From NCBI RefSeq assembly GCF_014839805.1, contig NC_051117.1, positions 8,556,001-8,620,000 of the forward strand: 64,000 nt of DNA, given 5' to 3'. The position numbers and the translations under genes are program-made. Below the pieces are notes generated by a model. It had not been told where the DNA came from and ran no database searches. It worked only from the letters and a program-made list of their open reading frames with translations. The DNA is from Manduca sexta (Eukaryota; Arthropoda; Insecta; Lepidoptera; Sphingidae). Numbering within the stretch: position 1 is the first letter of the stretch; every line of letters begins with the position of its first letter. Below, piece by piece: positions 44,882-57,560 of this stretch.

Positions 44882-44920
44882 ATTTGACTTATAAAAAGAA
44901 TGTGTTTTTATAAGTCAAAT
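44882..44920. repeat. Perfect 16-bp hairpin
   Basis: ATTTGACTTATAAAAA (44,882-44,897), a 7-base loop, then the exact reverse complement (44,905-44,920). It lies just beside the MITE at 44,947. Confidence 0.9.
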
Positions 44921-44946
44921 TTAAACAGTCATTTTCTTTTAACGGC

Positions 44947-45129
44947 CAGGGGCCTTATTCTCTATCCCGCACATTATTTTGACAGTGCGTAACAAGCACG
45001 TATCACAACGCATCATGTTTAGAACTATAGAAATTTGGCTTACAGAATACCATTCCACGCACATTACTCGAAGATAACATGACATGGCCGCGTTATGCGT
45101 TTACACTATCATACAGAATAAAGGCCCTG
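44947..45129. mobile_element. ~180-bp MITE, copy 2
   Basis: Ends CAGGGGCCTTATTCT / AGAATAAAGGCCCTG. It differs from copy 1 (26,571-26,751) at only a handful of bases. Confidence 0.8.
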
Positions 45130-45592
45130 CTGTTAACGTGCACAGAGGTTCTTCACTTTTAACACGGTGATATAATAAAATATGCTATCTGAAATAAGGT
45201 CCTATATTTGAACATATATTGAACCACTGCTGGGCCCAGGCATCCTGTACTACTTTGAAAGTACAAAATAGTGATGGCTGACGTTCTAAAGTCTAATATA
45301 AAATCCGTAGTTGCAGATTTTCTCAGGCAAAAAAAATGTGTTGAATAATAATCATTCACCGACATAATATAGGTACTAATATGCATGAATGCGGTCTTCA
45401 AACCGTTCTAATGTTAGGATGGTTGGAAGGGAGCGGGAGGGGAGATGATCGCGAACCCTTATTAGGCCTCAACGTGTATTTGGCAACCAAGAGGTATACA
45501 CATCACACTATGTGCGTAGAGTCGCGGCATAATGTTCCCCCGTGCATGGGCGTGCATTCGGAGTGAAGACCGAGCGCACAAGAATTGCCTTT

Positions 45593-45606
45593 GGGGGGGG
45601 GGGGGG
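45593..45606. repeat. 14-base G run
   Basis: An uninterrupted run of 14 G, the same length as one at 35,271-35,284. Such a run can form a G-quadruplex but is also a place where assemblies err in length. Confidence 0.8.
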
Positions 45607-45619
45607 ACCATTCTAATGA

Positions 45620-45685
45620 TAAAATTCTAGAAGCCGGCAGGAATAGGGCTATAAGGATCTTTCGCCACTGATTCCTATAGACTAT
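45620..45685. repeat. Fragment of MITE M2
   Basis: TTCTAATGATAAAATTCT, GAAGCCGGCAGGAATAGGGC and the end TTCGCCACTG match the family at 60,297 and 61,027. Confidence 0.6.
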
Positions 45686-45894
45686 TACTGGGCAAGTCCT
45701 AAACCAACCTAACCGGAACCTACCACTTCCTAGACGTTTCTAGATTAGCGCGACACACACGTATAAACACACAGACATGATCAGACGGAAGCGCGGCGCG
45801 GTCACGCTTTCTGCGCGCGGCCCACTCGGTACCTCTACGCATTGAAATAAGAGTTTAATTGTAACATGCGCTGGTTTTGTAGTTTTATCCATCA

Positions 45895-46020
45895 GCCTGT
45901 ATTCCTGGTGCAGGATATTTCGTAATTTATCACTGAAAGGGTAGGCAGAGGTGTAACTAAGGCAATTTTCGCCAGTGTCCCGTCCTATGATGCTAGGGGC
46001 GAGTCTATCGCTATATTCCA
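45895..46020 (-). repeat. SINE S1 3' fragment
   Basis: GGGTAGGCAGAGGTGTAACT, CCGTCCTATGATGCTAGG and GGCGAGTCTATCGC are the reverse complement of the S1 body. Confidence 0.7.
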
Positions 46021-46559
46021 CGTATAATTTCAGGATGAAAAGTAACCTGTTTCCATCATGAGTTAATGACTTATCTCTATTAATATTTGAAGGTCAAAAG
46101 AGGTAATTAGTCTCAAATAAATACATGAATAAGGCCTAAATGTATGAATTATAAACGTTTGAATAGGAACGTCTTCCTGTGACCTGTATTGTACCTATAT
46201 ATTTAGTAGGTTCCACTTAGTAGTTCCACCGGCATAATTTTTGCGATCAAGTTAGTAATGTTTCTCATAAGTCAATATGCCATTTGGACTATAATCGTTG
46301 TTCGACTTAACACCTATTTGATCATTGTCTTCATCAGTAGTCCAGTATAGACAGAATAACTTTGTCATGCCAGAGTAGTCCAACAATAACTAATTAGATA
46401 TATTAAGTCTCTACGATCGTGTAAACGATGCCTGCTATACTAAAATATCAAAATAGATCCCCGTCGCCGACCAGTGGTCATTTTCAAATATGTTTAATTA
46501 AATATTAATCCTGAATTATAAAATCCGATCTCAAAAACACCATCACAAATCGTCCATCA

Positions 46560-46730
46560 TATCAGAACAAATGCACAAACGAACGGGACAAAACAAAAGC
46601 AATGCCGGCCGTCGGTGGATAAATTGAAAATCAAAAGCCACTGTTCCTATTTAGACGAGTGATGTCCGCCGAGTCCCGCGGGACACGAGTGCCGGGATCG
46701 CGGGATACGGGACCACGTGGGAATTAGTTG
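46560..46730. promoter_or_regulatory. GC-rich intronic island with TCCCGCGGGA
   Basis: Contains GCCGGCCGTCGG, TCCCGCGGGA (46,674-46,683), GGGATCGCGGGATACGGGAC and an E-box CACGTG. It matches no repeat family here. Possible enhancer. Confidence 0.3.
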
Positions 46731-46983
46731 TTGATTTTTGTTGATTAAATGTGTCAAAAGTGATTTATTAAGGAAATGTTTAAGGAAATAATTATAGTGG
46801 AATGAGAATATATTTGTATGGAAAGGCGGAACTTAGTTTGTCCAAGCACGATAGTTCTTCTGTTATTTTAATAATGTTTTTACAAGATCTTGTACTGAGA
46901 AATAAAAAACATTTACTTCTCTGGCTTAAATATTCGTAAGAAAAACTCTGAAACGAAGTGCACGATACCTCAGGTATAAACAT

Positions 46984-47275
46984 AACGGTCTGCCGAGACA
47001 AATGTCCGCAGGTTCAAAACCCCAACACACCTATGACTTTGCTAAGGTATATGTGTAATTTTTATCAACAATAATAATTTTTTTGTCGCCTTGTTGAAAA
47101 CATTGTGAGGAAACTAACATGTCTGATAATTCTTAATAAGAATTTCGAAGGTATGTGAACTCTGCTAATCCGCACTAGGCCAGCGTGGTGGACTAAGGCC
47201 TAAACCCTCTTATTGATAGAGGTGACCCGTGCTCAGCAGTAGGACAGTATAATACAGGGCTACTATAACTAGATA
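46984..47275 (+). mobile_element. SINE S2, 5'-truncated
   Basis: Begins ACGGTCTGCCGAGACAAATG, keeps a B-box-like GGTTCAAAACCC and GCCAGCGTGGTGGACTAAGG, and ends TATAATACAGGGC. The A box is missing. Confidence 0.8.
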
Positions 47276-47374
47276 TAACTAAGAACAACTAAGGAAATGT
47301 TTTACGTCCTTTAAGGATAATTGTACCAATTTACTTAAAGTTAAAAACACAGTCATGAATAAGGTGTTTGCTGT

Positions 47375-47560
47375 CTAGTAAAGCCGTTGGTCCTGCGCTT
47401 GATCTCGATTCGATCATGTCGGATATCCGTCTCACTGGACTATGAGAGTGAAGGAACAGAGAGTGCACCTGTGTATTTCGCATACACTTGTGCAATATAA
47501 TATCTTCTGTGTACTTGGCTGATCTCCGCCATGACCGAAATTCGGTTAGGAAAGATCATC
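47375..47560 (+). repeat. Possible third SINE-like family
   Basis: GCCGTTGGTCCTGCGCTTGA, GGACTATGAGAGTGAAGGAA, AGAGAGTGCACCTGTG and TTGGCTGATCTCCGCCATGA look like a dispersed lepidopteran repeat I know only by appearance. It is the single copy in this window. Confidence 0.45.
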
Positions 47561-48117
47561 ATATGCGGGAACATTCCCACTAATAAAAATATACTCTTAT
47601 ATCAGGGGCACACTAAACGGACTCTTTCATTCACTGCTCTAACAATTCCCGGTTTAGTCCCGGCGCGGGACACCACATCACTACACAGGTCAGTTTCCAA
47701 TTTAAAACGGACAATAGTGTTTGAGCGGGCCAGCAGCTTTTATTGTCATTGTGCGCTTATATTGAATCGCATTTTCATACGATGGACGGAATAAAAAACG
47801 TTCGCGAGAGGGGAATATTAAAATGTTGAAATCGTTGTTTATATGAATAAAATACATAAATTCTCTGTAGCGCAGTAGGTGGAGTTGTAAATGTGATTTA
47901 CATATAGTTTATTTTCATATGTTAATATGATAGTGGGTCTGTATTTATGTCGTAGGCAAATTCCAGTTCCTAACAATTTTTGTTTATTATTTGGTTACAC
48001 ATATTGTTGGTTGATCTGGAATTTGAACCTAGGGTCTCCCGTTCTACAGCGTATACACGCTTCCACACTACTAAAGTGACGAATGATTATTAAATTGAGT
48101 TGCATTTTAATCCGATA

Positions 48118-48315
48118 TCTGTACTAATAAAAGCTGAAGAGTTTGTTTTATTGAACGCGCTTATCTAAAAAACTATTAAGCTGATTTCGATTTTTTTTAT
48201 ATTAAAAGGAAGTTACATTAAGTACTCCTGACTGCTACAGGCAACTTTTCATCCCGAGTAAATTTAAATCTCGGAAAAATTGTTTAATTTGGCTAGAGCC
48301 ACAAGCAAAAGCTAG
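48118..48315 (+). mobile_element. 198-bp mini-Helitron
   Basis: Starts TCTGTACTAATAAAAGCTGA at 48,118 after A, and ends AAGCAAAAGCTAG at 48,315 before T. TC...CTAG ends and AT targeting fit a Helitron. Confidence 0.75.
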
Positions 48316-48485
48316 TGTAATATATATTATGAGGGAAATTAGTTCAACCAAACGTGAACAAGTTACATTTGAGCTTACCCCTAGAAAGATATTGATGAGA
48401 ACTCATACGTATTATAGGACGTACGAAGCTTCCAAAAATATGAATTTAAGAATTCATACAGCAGTGATATTAATCATCTTTCTTA

Positions 48486-48600
48486 AATGGACCGTAGGCT
48501 CGCCTCCTATAACATCTGACGGAATACGCAAGCTGTAATTTTAGTGGATTAGTTGCACCTCTGTCCACCCTTCCGGAGATTGGAGGTATATATGTGGAAC
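48486..48600 (+). repeat. SINE S1 3' fragment
   Basis: GTAGGCTCGCCTCCTATAAC, ATCTGACGGAATACGC and GCACCTCTGTCCACCCTTCC match the S1 body. Confidence 0.65.
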
Positions 48601-49404
48601 ATTGCTTCGTATAAGGCAAAAGTACCATTTTAACCAAACAATATAACGCGTGTCTACGAATAAACTGCGGTCTGGTTAACTTCTAGTCGTACAGTTAAAC
48701 ATCGGGTAACCGCAAACCAAACGCGTTTATCGCACAAGATTTGTTGCATGCTATTAACTCATTACGTTTAACTTGGTTTGGTTAAGTTTATTTAGTTAAG
48801 GTTTTCAGTTGAAAATATATTTTATGCTACATTGCAGTTCCTTCCACACGAATGTCCTTCAGAGTGAAAGTAGTTTTGTGTAATTTCCCAGGATAAAAAT
48901 ATCCTATATTTTAGTCCAGGAATTAATCTATCTGTGTCTTATAAAACTCAAACTTAATATTCTATTCATTCCAAAAATAAATTAATCAAAATGATTCAAA
49001 CAAACTATTCTAATTGGTCTCGCGATACATCTAAAAAATAGCATCGATGATGCCTTTATTTTAATGCGATAATTATTGCGTTATAATGAATGCCATAAGA
49101 CACTGGTGTGGTCTCAAAATAATCACTTATATAAACTAAAAAACACAGATTTAAAAGTTTCTAAGCAAGCTAATGATCTAAACTGTTATAGTTTATTTTA
49201 GCGCAAATTACGTTTAAATATATAAATTGTTCAAGCAATTTCGTATATGTCACGAAAAACAATAATTCATTTCGAAATAAACTTCAGCAATTATATTTAA
49301 CGAACGTGTAATGGCCGCCTCATTTACAAAAACTTTATGTGTGCTAAAAGTAGATTATGGTCGGGCGCGAATTTCTTGCGTTTTTAAAGGGTTCCGCATA
49401 GTTT

Positions 49405-49806
49405 TGCTTGTGGTAGGATATAGTTTATATCGGCACGGATAGCTACCGCACACAAGGTGTTAATTCTACCACAGTGGTCCACGTAAGTGTCGCGTTCCTG
49501 GATCAGCCTGTGTATATCCGGTTCCAATAGGACGGCATAATTGTGTCGACTGCCGAGGGGCGGGTCAATCATCTCTCGTCACTCGACATTCTCTCTCTAG
49601 AGTGGAGGCCACGTACAGGCAAACGAAAGGTCGGACGCCCGCCTACAAGGTGGACGGACGACCTGGCTAGGGTCGCAGGAAGTCGCTGGATGCAGGCCGC
49701 TTCCAACAGGTCGACGTGGAGATCCTTGGGGGAGGCCTATGTTCAGCAGTGGACTTCCTGTGGCTGATATGATGATGACTCGACATTCTATTGGACCCCA
49801 GACCAT
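49405..49806 (-). repeat. Interspersed repeat R2, split by an RTE insertion
   Basis: R2 in minus orientation (GGTAGGATATAGTTTATATC, ACAAGGTGTTAATTCTACC, GGACGGCATAATTGTGTCGA) is interrupted at 49,593-49,777 and resumes with CATTCTATTGGACCCCAGAC. Confidence 0.85.
49593..49777 (+). mobile_element. 185-bp RTE 3' end inserted in R2
   Basis: Encodes on the + strand EWRPRTGKRKVGRPPTRWTD and LGEAYVQQW, the C-terminus of the RTE protein, and ends with the tail GGCTGATATGATGATG. It is flanked by a 12-bp target duplication, ACTCGACATTCT, at 49,581-49,592 and 49,778-49,789. An extreme 5' truncation. Confidence 0.9.
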
Positions 49807-50104
49807 TTTTCCGTGCGCATATATACGAAGTATACAGCCTCAGCGTAATATGTGAGAATACAAAGATGTCGCACAAATGAGCAACGTAAACCGCCAAGAG
49901 AAAAAGCTTTTCCGGTATCAAACTCATTTTTATTTTCCGGGTAAAATGATATCTATGTATTCAGGACATGGGTTGGCGGTGTGCCAAATTCCATCGGTTT
50001 ACAATCCGCGTTTACTTAAAAAAAAAACATCTACAGTCTTTAAAATAGTTTTACCGCTACAACCGCTTTTACAAATCAGAAACAAGATCACGGTACCCTA
50101 ACGT

Positions 50105-50230
50105 GTCCACAAAATGGTGGAACAAATGGAAATGACATAAGTGGTGTGCGAGACGGTCGGCGCGTGCGGCTCGGCGGCTGCGCGGGCGCATCGCGCGGAA
50201 CGACCCACACTCCGCTTTGCTAATGTACGA
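50105..50230. promoter_or_regulatory. GC-rich intronic island
   Basis: CpG-dense (GGTCGGCGCGTGCGGCTCGG, GGGCGCATCGCGCGGAACGA), about 900 bases downstream of the first paired-box exon. No repeat match here; function unknown. Confidence 0.3.
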
Positions 50231-51111
50231 TGCTTTGTTACTAATCTCGTGTTGCTTTACGGATATGAATTTTGGTAGAATGGATACTGAGTTGTCCGTT
50301 CATCATTTGAATATTATTTTAGTTAGTAATGACGTATATGAAGTACTTTTAATACATTTTTTTGTAAATGGAAGTTAATTTATACGAATAATGAATGATG
50401 CTTAAATTTTTTTCCGGAACCAGCAAGTTCTATACTATAAGACGTGGTTATGAATACAATTGTTGGACATTGAATTGTGACAGATGTAGACAACAATAGC
50501 GAAGGGTCGATATAACCAGAATCCTGCTAGCTTCCCTTTCGTAATTTATGTAAAATCTAATTATCATAAAAGTTTTATCAGACCGCATTTATGTATATTA
50601 GAACTTACGTTTTTAGCTTCTTTTTTGTAAGTTACTTTTTTTTAAATATTTGTTTTAATTTCTCTACAGGATTTATATAGTCAGGCATAGGTTAACATAC
50701 TGCGTGAACGTCTCCAAATTATATTGTACTTTATTTGCTGCGCTTAAGTCACTTTTAGTTTAATTATGTGCATGTTGAGTTTTTCTGACTTGGGCTTACA
50801 TTATAGCTATAAGTTATAATATTTAAATTATTGTAATCGTGGTGTTAAGTCTGCTGGAAAACCTAATAAATAAATAAATATGTTGTGTCGGGTTCCCTTT
50901 CGAAACCTTCACCCTTTGCCACTGATAGATAATGCTATATTCCTCAGACCGTTCACACACTCTCCATAGACCACTAGTACATCTTTTTCCTAATGTTTCG
51001 AATTGGTATATTTTAATAATCAAAAGGGAGTGAAGTTTGTGTTTCTCATAGGGGGAAGGGCGAGGTTCTGCTATTTGATACGGAATTCGTCCCCCCGACC
51101 ACTATTACTTA

Positions 51112-51306
<195 letters not shown>

Positions 51307-52014
51307 TCAAGTGCTGCGTAGCTCCTTTTTGTGGTTGGGGTTTAAATTGGAAATTAACAATAACGTTTGTGAGAAGACTATGACTTCCAAGACACAGTAA
51401 ACACAAGTTCAGGAGTCATTTTTAAATAACATTATACACTCAAAATTATGTTAATCAAAATTTATTATTTATTCATTTATTTATATGGTCAATTTAATAA
51501 ATTCTCTGACATCTGTATCTACTTGCTAATTTTAAGACACCATCTTCTTGGCCTTAATAAACACTACATAATTTTCTAAGTCCCCTTGAACAGATAATAG
51601 GTTAGGTTTTGTTTGTATTTAAATCTTGATCATTCTACAAATTTTAATATAGTAATGTTTAACTATGATCTGTTTTGTTTTATCACATCATTAATTACCA
51701 CGTTTTAATTTTACCATTCTTGGTTGATTTATTATTCGATTCTAAAGTGAATAACAGAGAAATAACACTAAATGCTAGTTGGTTTATATCTTAAAAAGCG
51801 TGCACGTTTATTTCCAACTAAATTTATCGTAGATTCAATGCAGCATAAAAGTTATTGCAAAAATTTTGGACCATGCCAGCATTCGCTCAATATAACTGAA
51901 TAGCATTCCATAAGCCAATTACAGTAAATCGAATAACAATTCAGCATCCAACACCAACACAGTGACATGGCCAGATTTTTTGGCACAAATATTAAGGAAG
52001 TAGAATCCGGATAT

Positions 52015-52145
52015 GTAACGTAAGTCCGGCCATGAACCGGCTATCGACCGGCGGACGCGCGCGACCGGTCATTCCGACGCATCCGAGCAAGACAGCGCGA
52101 TCGATGGAACCGGATAACCGGAACATGTAGCCTGTATTGCTTAGG
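52015..52145. promoter_or_regulatory. GC-rich island
   Basis: CCGGCCATGAACCGGC, GGCGGACGCGCGCGACCGGT and GCGATCGATGGAACCGG in AT-rich DNA, about 0.8 kb upstream of the first paired-box exon. No repeat match; possible regulatory element. Confidence 0.3.
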
Positions 52146-53034
52146 TGCGTGGTTGGAGAATCAGAAAGCAGATTAGAATTGCATTTTTATAGCAAATTTG
52201 TAACTAATGTAAGGTAATTTCTACCGTATATTATAAATATATAATATATAATTTTGTTCCTGGAATTGAAGAGGGAACCAATAGGCATTAGAAAAGATAA
52301 TGAGGTTTTGGACTTAAAGAAATAATCGCGGTACACTTTAACTTCGTTAGTTATTAAATAGCAATGCCTAGAACAAAAAAAGTATTATGAGCAATTGTTT
52401 CCCAGTTTTCAGAAATTCATATTATTTGTTTCATCTCTTCTTCTTCTGGCCCTTATGTCAATTTAGTTTTAATGCAACATTTTGGTTGCCGTAACGCTTC
52501 GAGTTAGTTTTTACGTCGGATCAGTCAATTCTCTCTGCCATTAGACTAAAGGCAACAATATTATTAGACTTAGATCAGGACCATATACAAAATTCTATTG
52601 ACAGTGTAAATAACCGATGATATATTAGTCTAGGTTATCTGATAAAAAGCTGCTATTTTGATAAAGTCACCAGATATTTTAGTTAGCCTCTAGCTTCTTA
52701 AGGTCAGTTACTTATTCTCTATAGTCCATTTATTTTTAAAGTAATTATTTAATTTTTTTTTAATTACTCGTTTACTTTTTTTGAATATTCAATTGTTCCT
52801 TTGGTTTTTGGTTTCATAAAGGTTTCTCTATCTCTCTGTCTTAATAAATTTCTCTATCAATTCTTTCACACCTTTTCATCAATAAACATAAAGACAAACG
52901 CATTTCAATCAACAAATTTGTATATAAAATAGATAAACGTATTTTATATTAATACTTTTCTTTTTAATTACAATAATTTAATATACATCCAATCTTATAA
53001 CAACAAGATACCCAAACAGCCGTATAAAAGCATC

Positions 53035-53165
53035 AGCCGCACCAAACACTTTCGCAGCCCGGTTCCACCCGGGTCACGGTGGGGGCGCACGAGGCGTGAC
53101 GGCCGCATCGATCGGTCATGCCCCGCCTGCCCGGGCGCGATCGATACCCGGTTATAGACGGTTGT
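53035..53165. promoter_or_regulatory. GC-rich island
   Basis: CCCGGTTCCACCCGGGTCAC, GGCCGCATCGATCGGTCATG and GCGCGATCGATACCCGG. It shares CGATCGAT and CGGTCAT words with the island at 52 kb, so the two may be related control elements. Confidence 0.3.
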
Positions 53166-55894
53166 TTGTTTTCATTTATTGAATATAGATGAATGGTTGG
53201 TATAACAATTATGCAGAGTAAGGATTTGCCAATAGTATACTATCTGAAGACACGAAATTGTCTCAATTGAAGTAAATGCGTAAATTATTATTGGAATATA
53301 CCAGATCTATGCTTTTTAATATTATTGGACGAAATAACCTCAGCTGAAACAATTGCTATGCGTCAGTTATTGTTAGAATATGTCAGAACTATATTTGTTT
53401 AATAATATTGGGTTATAATAGTTTGTGTAACAGAGCATATTGTGACAAATATTTCATAGTTTCGTTGGTAAAGGGTAGAATGTAACATAATAACCCATTA
53501 CAACAAAAAACATTTCAAAATAAATCTAAACCAAGAAATAAATGAATACGCAAATAACTGATAATACATGATCACATCCGGGTATAGCCAGAAATACAAG
53601 TTATGACCCTATTGGAGGGTTGTAAGGTCTCAATAATTATACTTAAAGATATCTTTATGTATACGTAATTATATTATTTAACGAACGTAGGCGCTCGAGC
53701 TATTGTTCAGTTCGAGGGTATGCTACACCCGCTGCTTACATCAACATCAATAATGCTAGAGACATTGCCAAGCCACTGCCAAGCTAGAAATTTAATAAAG
53801 CAAGTTTCACGAGGATGTTAAAGATACCCCAAGAGCATATAAAGACTTTTCCGCCCTTACACCCACCACTACAACTCCTGTAAGCCAGTATCAGCAGTGG
53901 CACGCATTTTATGACACCGATAAATATAAAGATAGGGAGGAGTTGGAAATATTAATTGTCCACTTCCCTCCAGAAGTATATAGAGGAAAATCTTTAATAT
54001 CTTATACATACGTATTTTGTATTTGATTGGATAGCGACTATTATTCAAAATCCTACTATAGTAACTTATAACAATTTGTCCCGTCTAGGGAATAGATTAG
54101 GGAACCCTGTTGCCATTTACCATTTACCAGGCTCAATACCAGGCACCTAGGAAGATCCTGCGCTTCTGGAAAGAATAGACCCATAGCCGGCATTCCACGC
54201 ACAACGGCCCGACCTACTACGGGCTAAGTACGGAAAAGGAGCTCCTCAACATATACATACACATAGACCAGGCACCTAGATGATACTGAACAGAGAAACC
54301 TAATATAACTTTACGCAAAATCGAACCCAAGACCTCAATACTTTAGTCGTAAATACAACTACGCTATTCATAGACTAGAATAGTTTGATGATGACGTCAT
54401 CCAGGATGGTTCCACCTAAGCCATCCCTCCCCTGAAACTTCAAATCTGTTTCTAAACAAATTGTTCACGTTAATAACAAAAAAACAGTCGTAGTACCCTT
54501 GTTTCGGGTAGTAATTAAGCTTAATGGGAGACAAGATGGCGGACCGGAAACTGGGGACTCAAATCCGGTACAGTCAGGTTTGAAATAGTTTTTGTTGGTA
54601 TTTATTTTGTTAAATTATATAAACGGAACTGTACACGATCAATTTAGATTTTACTGATCTGCACCTATGTTTAAAATTTGATCATTTACTTTAGATACAT
54701 ATTGCCACTTTGGTTCTATATTAACATAAATGCAAACAAAATAATATTATGTTTTGTATACCAAAATTCATATAAAAGTTTGCCGAATCTAATTTACTCA
54801 CCAAATTCTCACGATTTCAACAGATACAAATCAGTGCTTACCAGTATTATTGCATCATATGGAATTCATAAAAACCTTTTTAAATCGAACTCAAAATTTT
54901 CCAATTGCTAACTTTGTTGATTTGATTTTTTTGTGATCGACTGTACTCACCTTAAGGCCTCGGCAGGTGTCCTCTACCTTTTTCTATTTTCCTTTCCCAA
55001 ATACTTTGTAACTTCGGAGGAAAATATGCCTTTTCACTTAATGACTTGATACCCTTAATTTTCCTTCAGACTAGAGTGGGAGGGGTGAGGATTTTTTTTT
55101 CGATTTAAGAAGTTTTGGTAAAATGACCACTGAATTTAAAAATAAATGAAAATACTTAGATTTGCATCTGGAGTTGCGAATACCTGCTTTTGTAACTAAT
55201 TAGACTAAGCTTTTTTAACAACAATAATTATTAAAATAGCACCCTAAGGTGTAATTATCCCTTATAATTCATAATTTAAATACAAATTCTGTTTATACTG
55301 AAGTACAAATTACTTTTTTTCTCTTAAGAATCTCACTCTCATATTCTTAACATCAGCTTTTGAAAAATACACCATTTATATATTGAAACAAGAACTAAAT
55401 TCGAGGGTAAACATCACCTATTAAATCCTAACAAATTGTCATTACAAATAACCATTATAAACATGCATTACAAGGTACAAAAATTATAGAGTACAGAGGG
55501 GTCGCCATATCCGGTTACCGTTTACCTTACCACTTAGGGAATTTGAACTTTCCATCAATGCGTTTAAAATCATTGTTATTTATTTAAAGTCATTATTCAG
55601 AATGAACGTACATTGTTTTCGACTTCCGTATGTTGCAGAGGATTCTAATATTTTTAATTGGTGATTTAATTAGTTATTAGTCTCTTTGATTTTCTAATTT
55701 GTGATGTCATTAAGGTCGAATATTCATCTATGGTCGGTTAAAAATTGACTCTTATCACACTGGCGAATTACAAGCGAATTCATAACGAAGAGCGCCTGTC
55801 CAGTTAACACTGTTAACTTTACTTGACCACGGATGAAACACGGCCTAAATATTGGATTATATGACTTATTTCATTTATTCTAATATTCTATTAC

Positions 55895-56180
55895 GAGTAG
55901 AATGTCTGCAGGTTCAAAACCCAAGAGCACATATCTTTGACTTTTCTAAAATTATGTATGTTTAAGAATTATCGCTTGCTTTACCGATGCAGGAAAACAT
56001 CATGAGCAAACTTGCATACATGAGAAATTTTTTATAGGAATTTTGAGGATATGTGAAGTCTTCCAATCTGCACTAGGCCAGCGTCGTAGACTAAGACCTA
56101 CTCCCTGCAGTAATAGAGGAGGTCCGTTACCAGCAGTCCGATAGTATATAATACAAGGCTGATATTATTATTATTGTAAT
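55895..56180 (+). mobile_element. SINE S2, 5'-truncated
   Basis: Contains AATGTCTGCAGGTTCAAAAC, GGAAAACATCATGAG, GCACTAGGCCAGCGTCG and an (ATT)n tail. Confidence 0.8.
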
Positions 56181-56999
56181 ATTACCATTTTTGTATCCTA
56201 TGCCACTATTAGACCCGAACCATTTTCCATCAAAGGAAAATCCTCAAGTAAAGTTAGAGCATGATTTGAACTTTAGGTTTTTGATAATTCAACTTATCAC
56301 AAAAAGTTTTCTGTAGTTTTTAAAAGACTGTTAACCCTTTGTGAGCTCTGTGAAGCGTGCATTGTGTATCCTCAAAATATCATTACCTGCATTTCTATAT
56401 ATCAAGCTTGAAATTTAGACTTGATGATAGCTTGATTGTTAAATATTTCTGGACAAACTTTCTATAAAACATACGTTTAATAAACACCCTGTACACGTGT
56501 GGACGTCATGCGCCGGCGCACTCCCCAGGTTCACTCGACACGTCGACGATAACCTGCGACTTTCCCACTTGACCCCCCTCCCGGACCCCGTCTGGACCCC
56601 CGGACGTGATTCATCGCGATGGACCATTAAAATGTTAATAATGACATTTATGTTGGAATTTTATGGCGTACGTTGATTAAATGGACTTGGTGAGAAGTCA
56701 TTACGTGGTAGCGTACTTGTGCTATGAACAATGGGGTTTTGGTCATATTCCAAGGTAACAAAATATTTATTTGACGTCAATCGTACACTGCATGTATGTT
56801 TCCTGTATTTAGAGTTCACGTTTGACGATGTAGGTTCGTGTTTTATCATATCATCGAGCTGGGCCTCTGCTTACTCTTCATAGTTAAAGGCATGAACCTA
56901 TCTAAGAACCTGAGTCAAATAAGTTCGTGTATGCTAGTTAAAAATGTTTTTAAATTATATTACAAATATTATATTAATTTAATATTGAAAATCTTTGGA

Positions 57000-57240
57000 T
57001 GTTCGTAAGATATAAACGTAGAGTTCAACAGATATGGATGAAATTTAACACACGGATAGAAAAAGTCCCGGATTAATACATAGGCTACATTTAATCCTAC
57101 GGGAAAGTATGAAAGTTTTATTAGTTTTTTAAATAGGCCTGGAGGCATTCTGCTGGCGCTGTAAATCGTTACCGCGTCTTTAGGACTCTTGTAATGAGAA
57201 GCTTATTACACGGGTGTAGTCGCCAGCGAATACCTAGTAT
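57000..57240. repeat. Decayed Helitron-like or LINE-like repeat
   Basis: GATGAAATTTAACACACGGA, GGATTAATACATAGGCTAC and GGTGTAGTCGCCAGCG look like worn versions of dispersed lepidopteran repeats. I cannot define its ends. Confidence 0.4.
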
Positions 57241-57399
57241 TAATATTCTTTAGTAAAACCCTTTTACACATATTGGTATAGAATTTTTCGGGAAGCCCAT
57301 ATTCATCAGTGGAGATTTTATTACTGATAATGGTTATCAGTAAGGTGGTATACAGTCATTTTGAAATTGCATTACTAAATGAAACCACGTACTTATCTG

Positions 57400-57560
57400 C
57401 TTGAAAATAATACTTTACAATTAGTTACTCAAACCGTAGGTGTCAAATAATAAAGTGTAAGTTACGAACTAAATAACCATCAACAAAAAGTAATTTTAAA
57501 TTTACATACTCTAAAGCCATTACTACTATTCTAAGCGAAAAAATCACATTTTCAGTCAGA
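57400..57560. repeat. Second copy of the segment at 25,670-25,840
   Basis: Shares ACTTTACAATTAGTTACTC, AAATAATAAAGTGTAA-like and AAAAAGTAATTTTAAAT-like words in the same order. Confidence 0.55.

Noticed and set aside
54940..55010. AAG|GTGAGTACAG donor on the minus strand as the sv first-exon end
   Set aside because: The preceding frames hit stops quickly and the stretch resembles a dispersed repeat; the phase cannot be shown to fit.
56439..56627. 62-codon minus-strand frame in a GC-rich block upstream of sv
   Set aside because: No donor in the required phase 1 and no resemblance to a Pax N-terminus; listed only as part of the upstream region.
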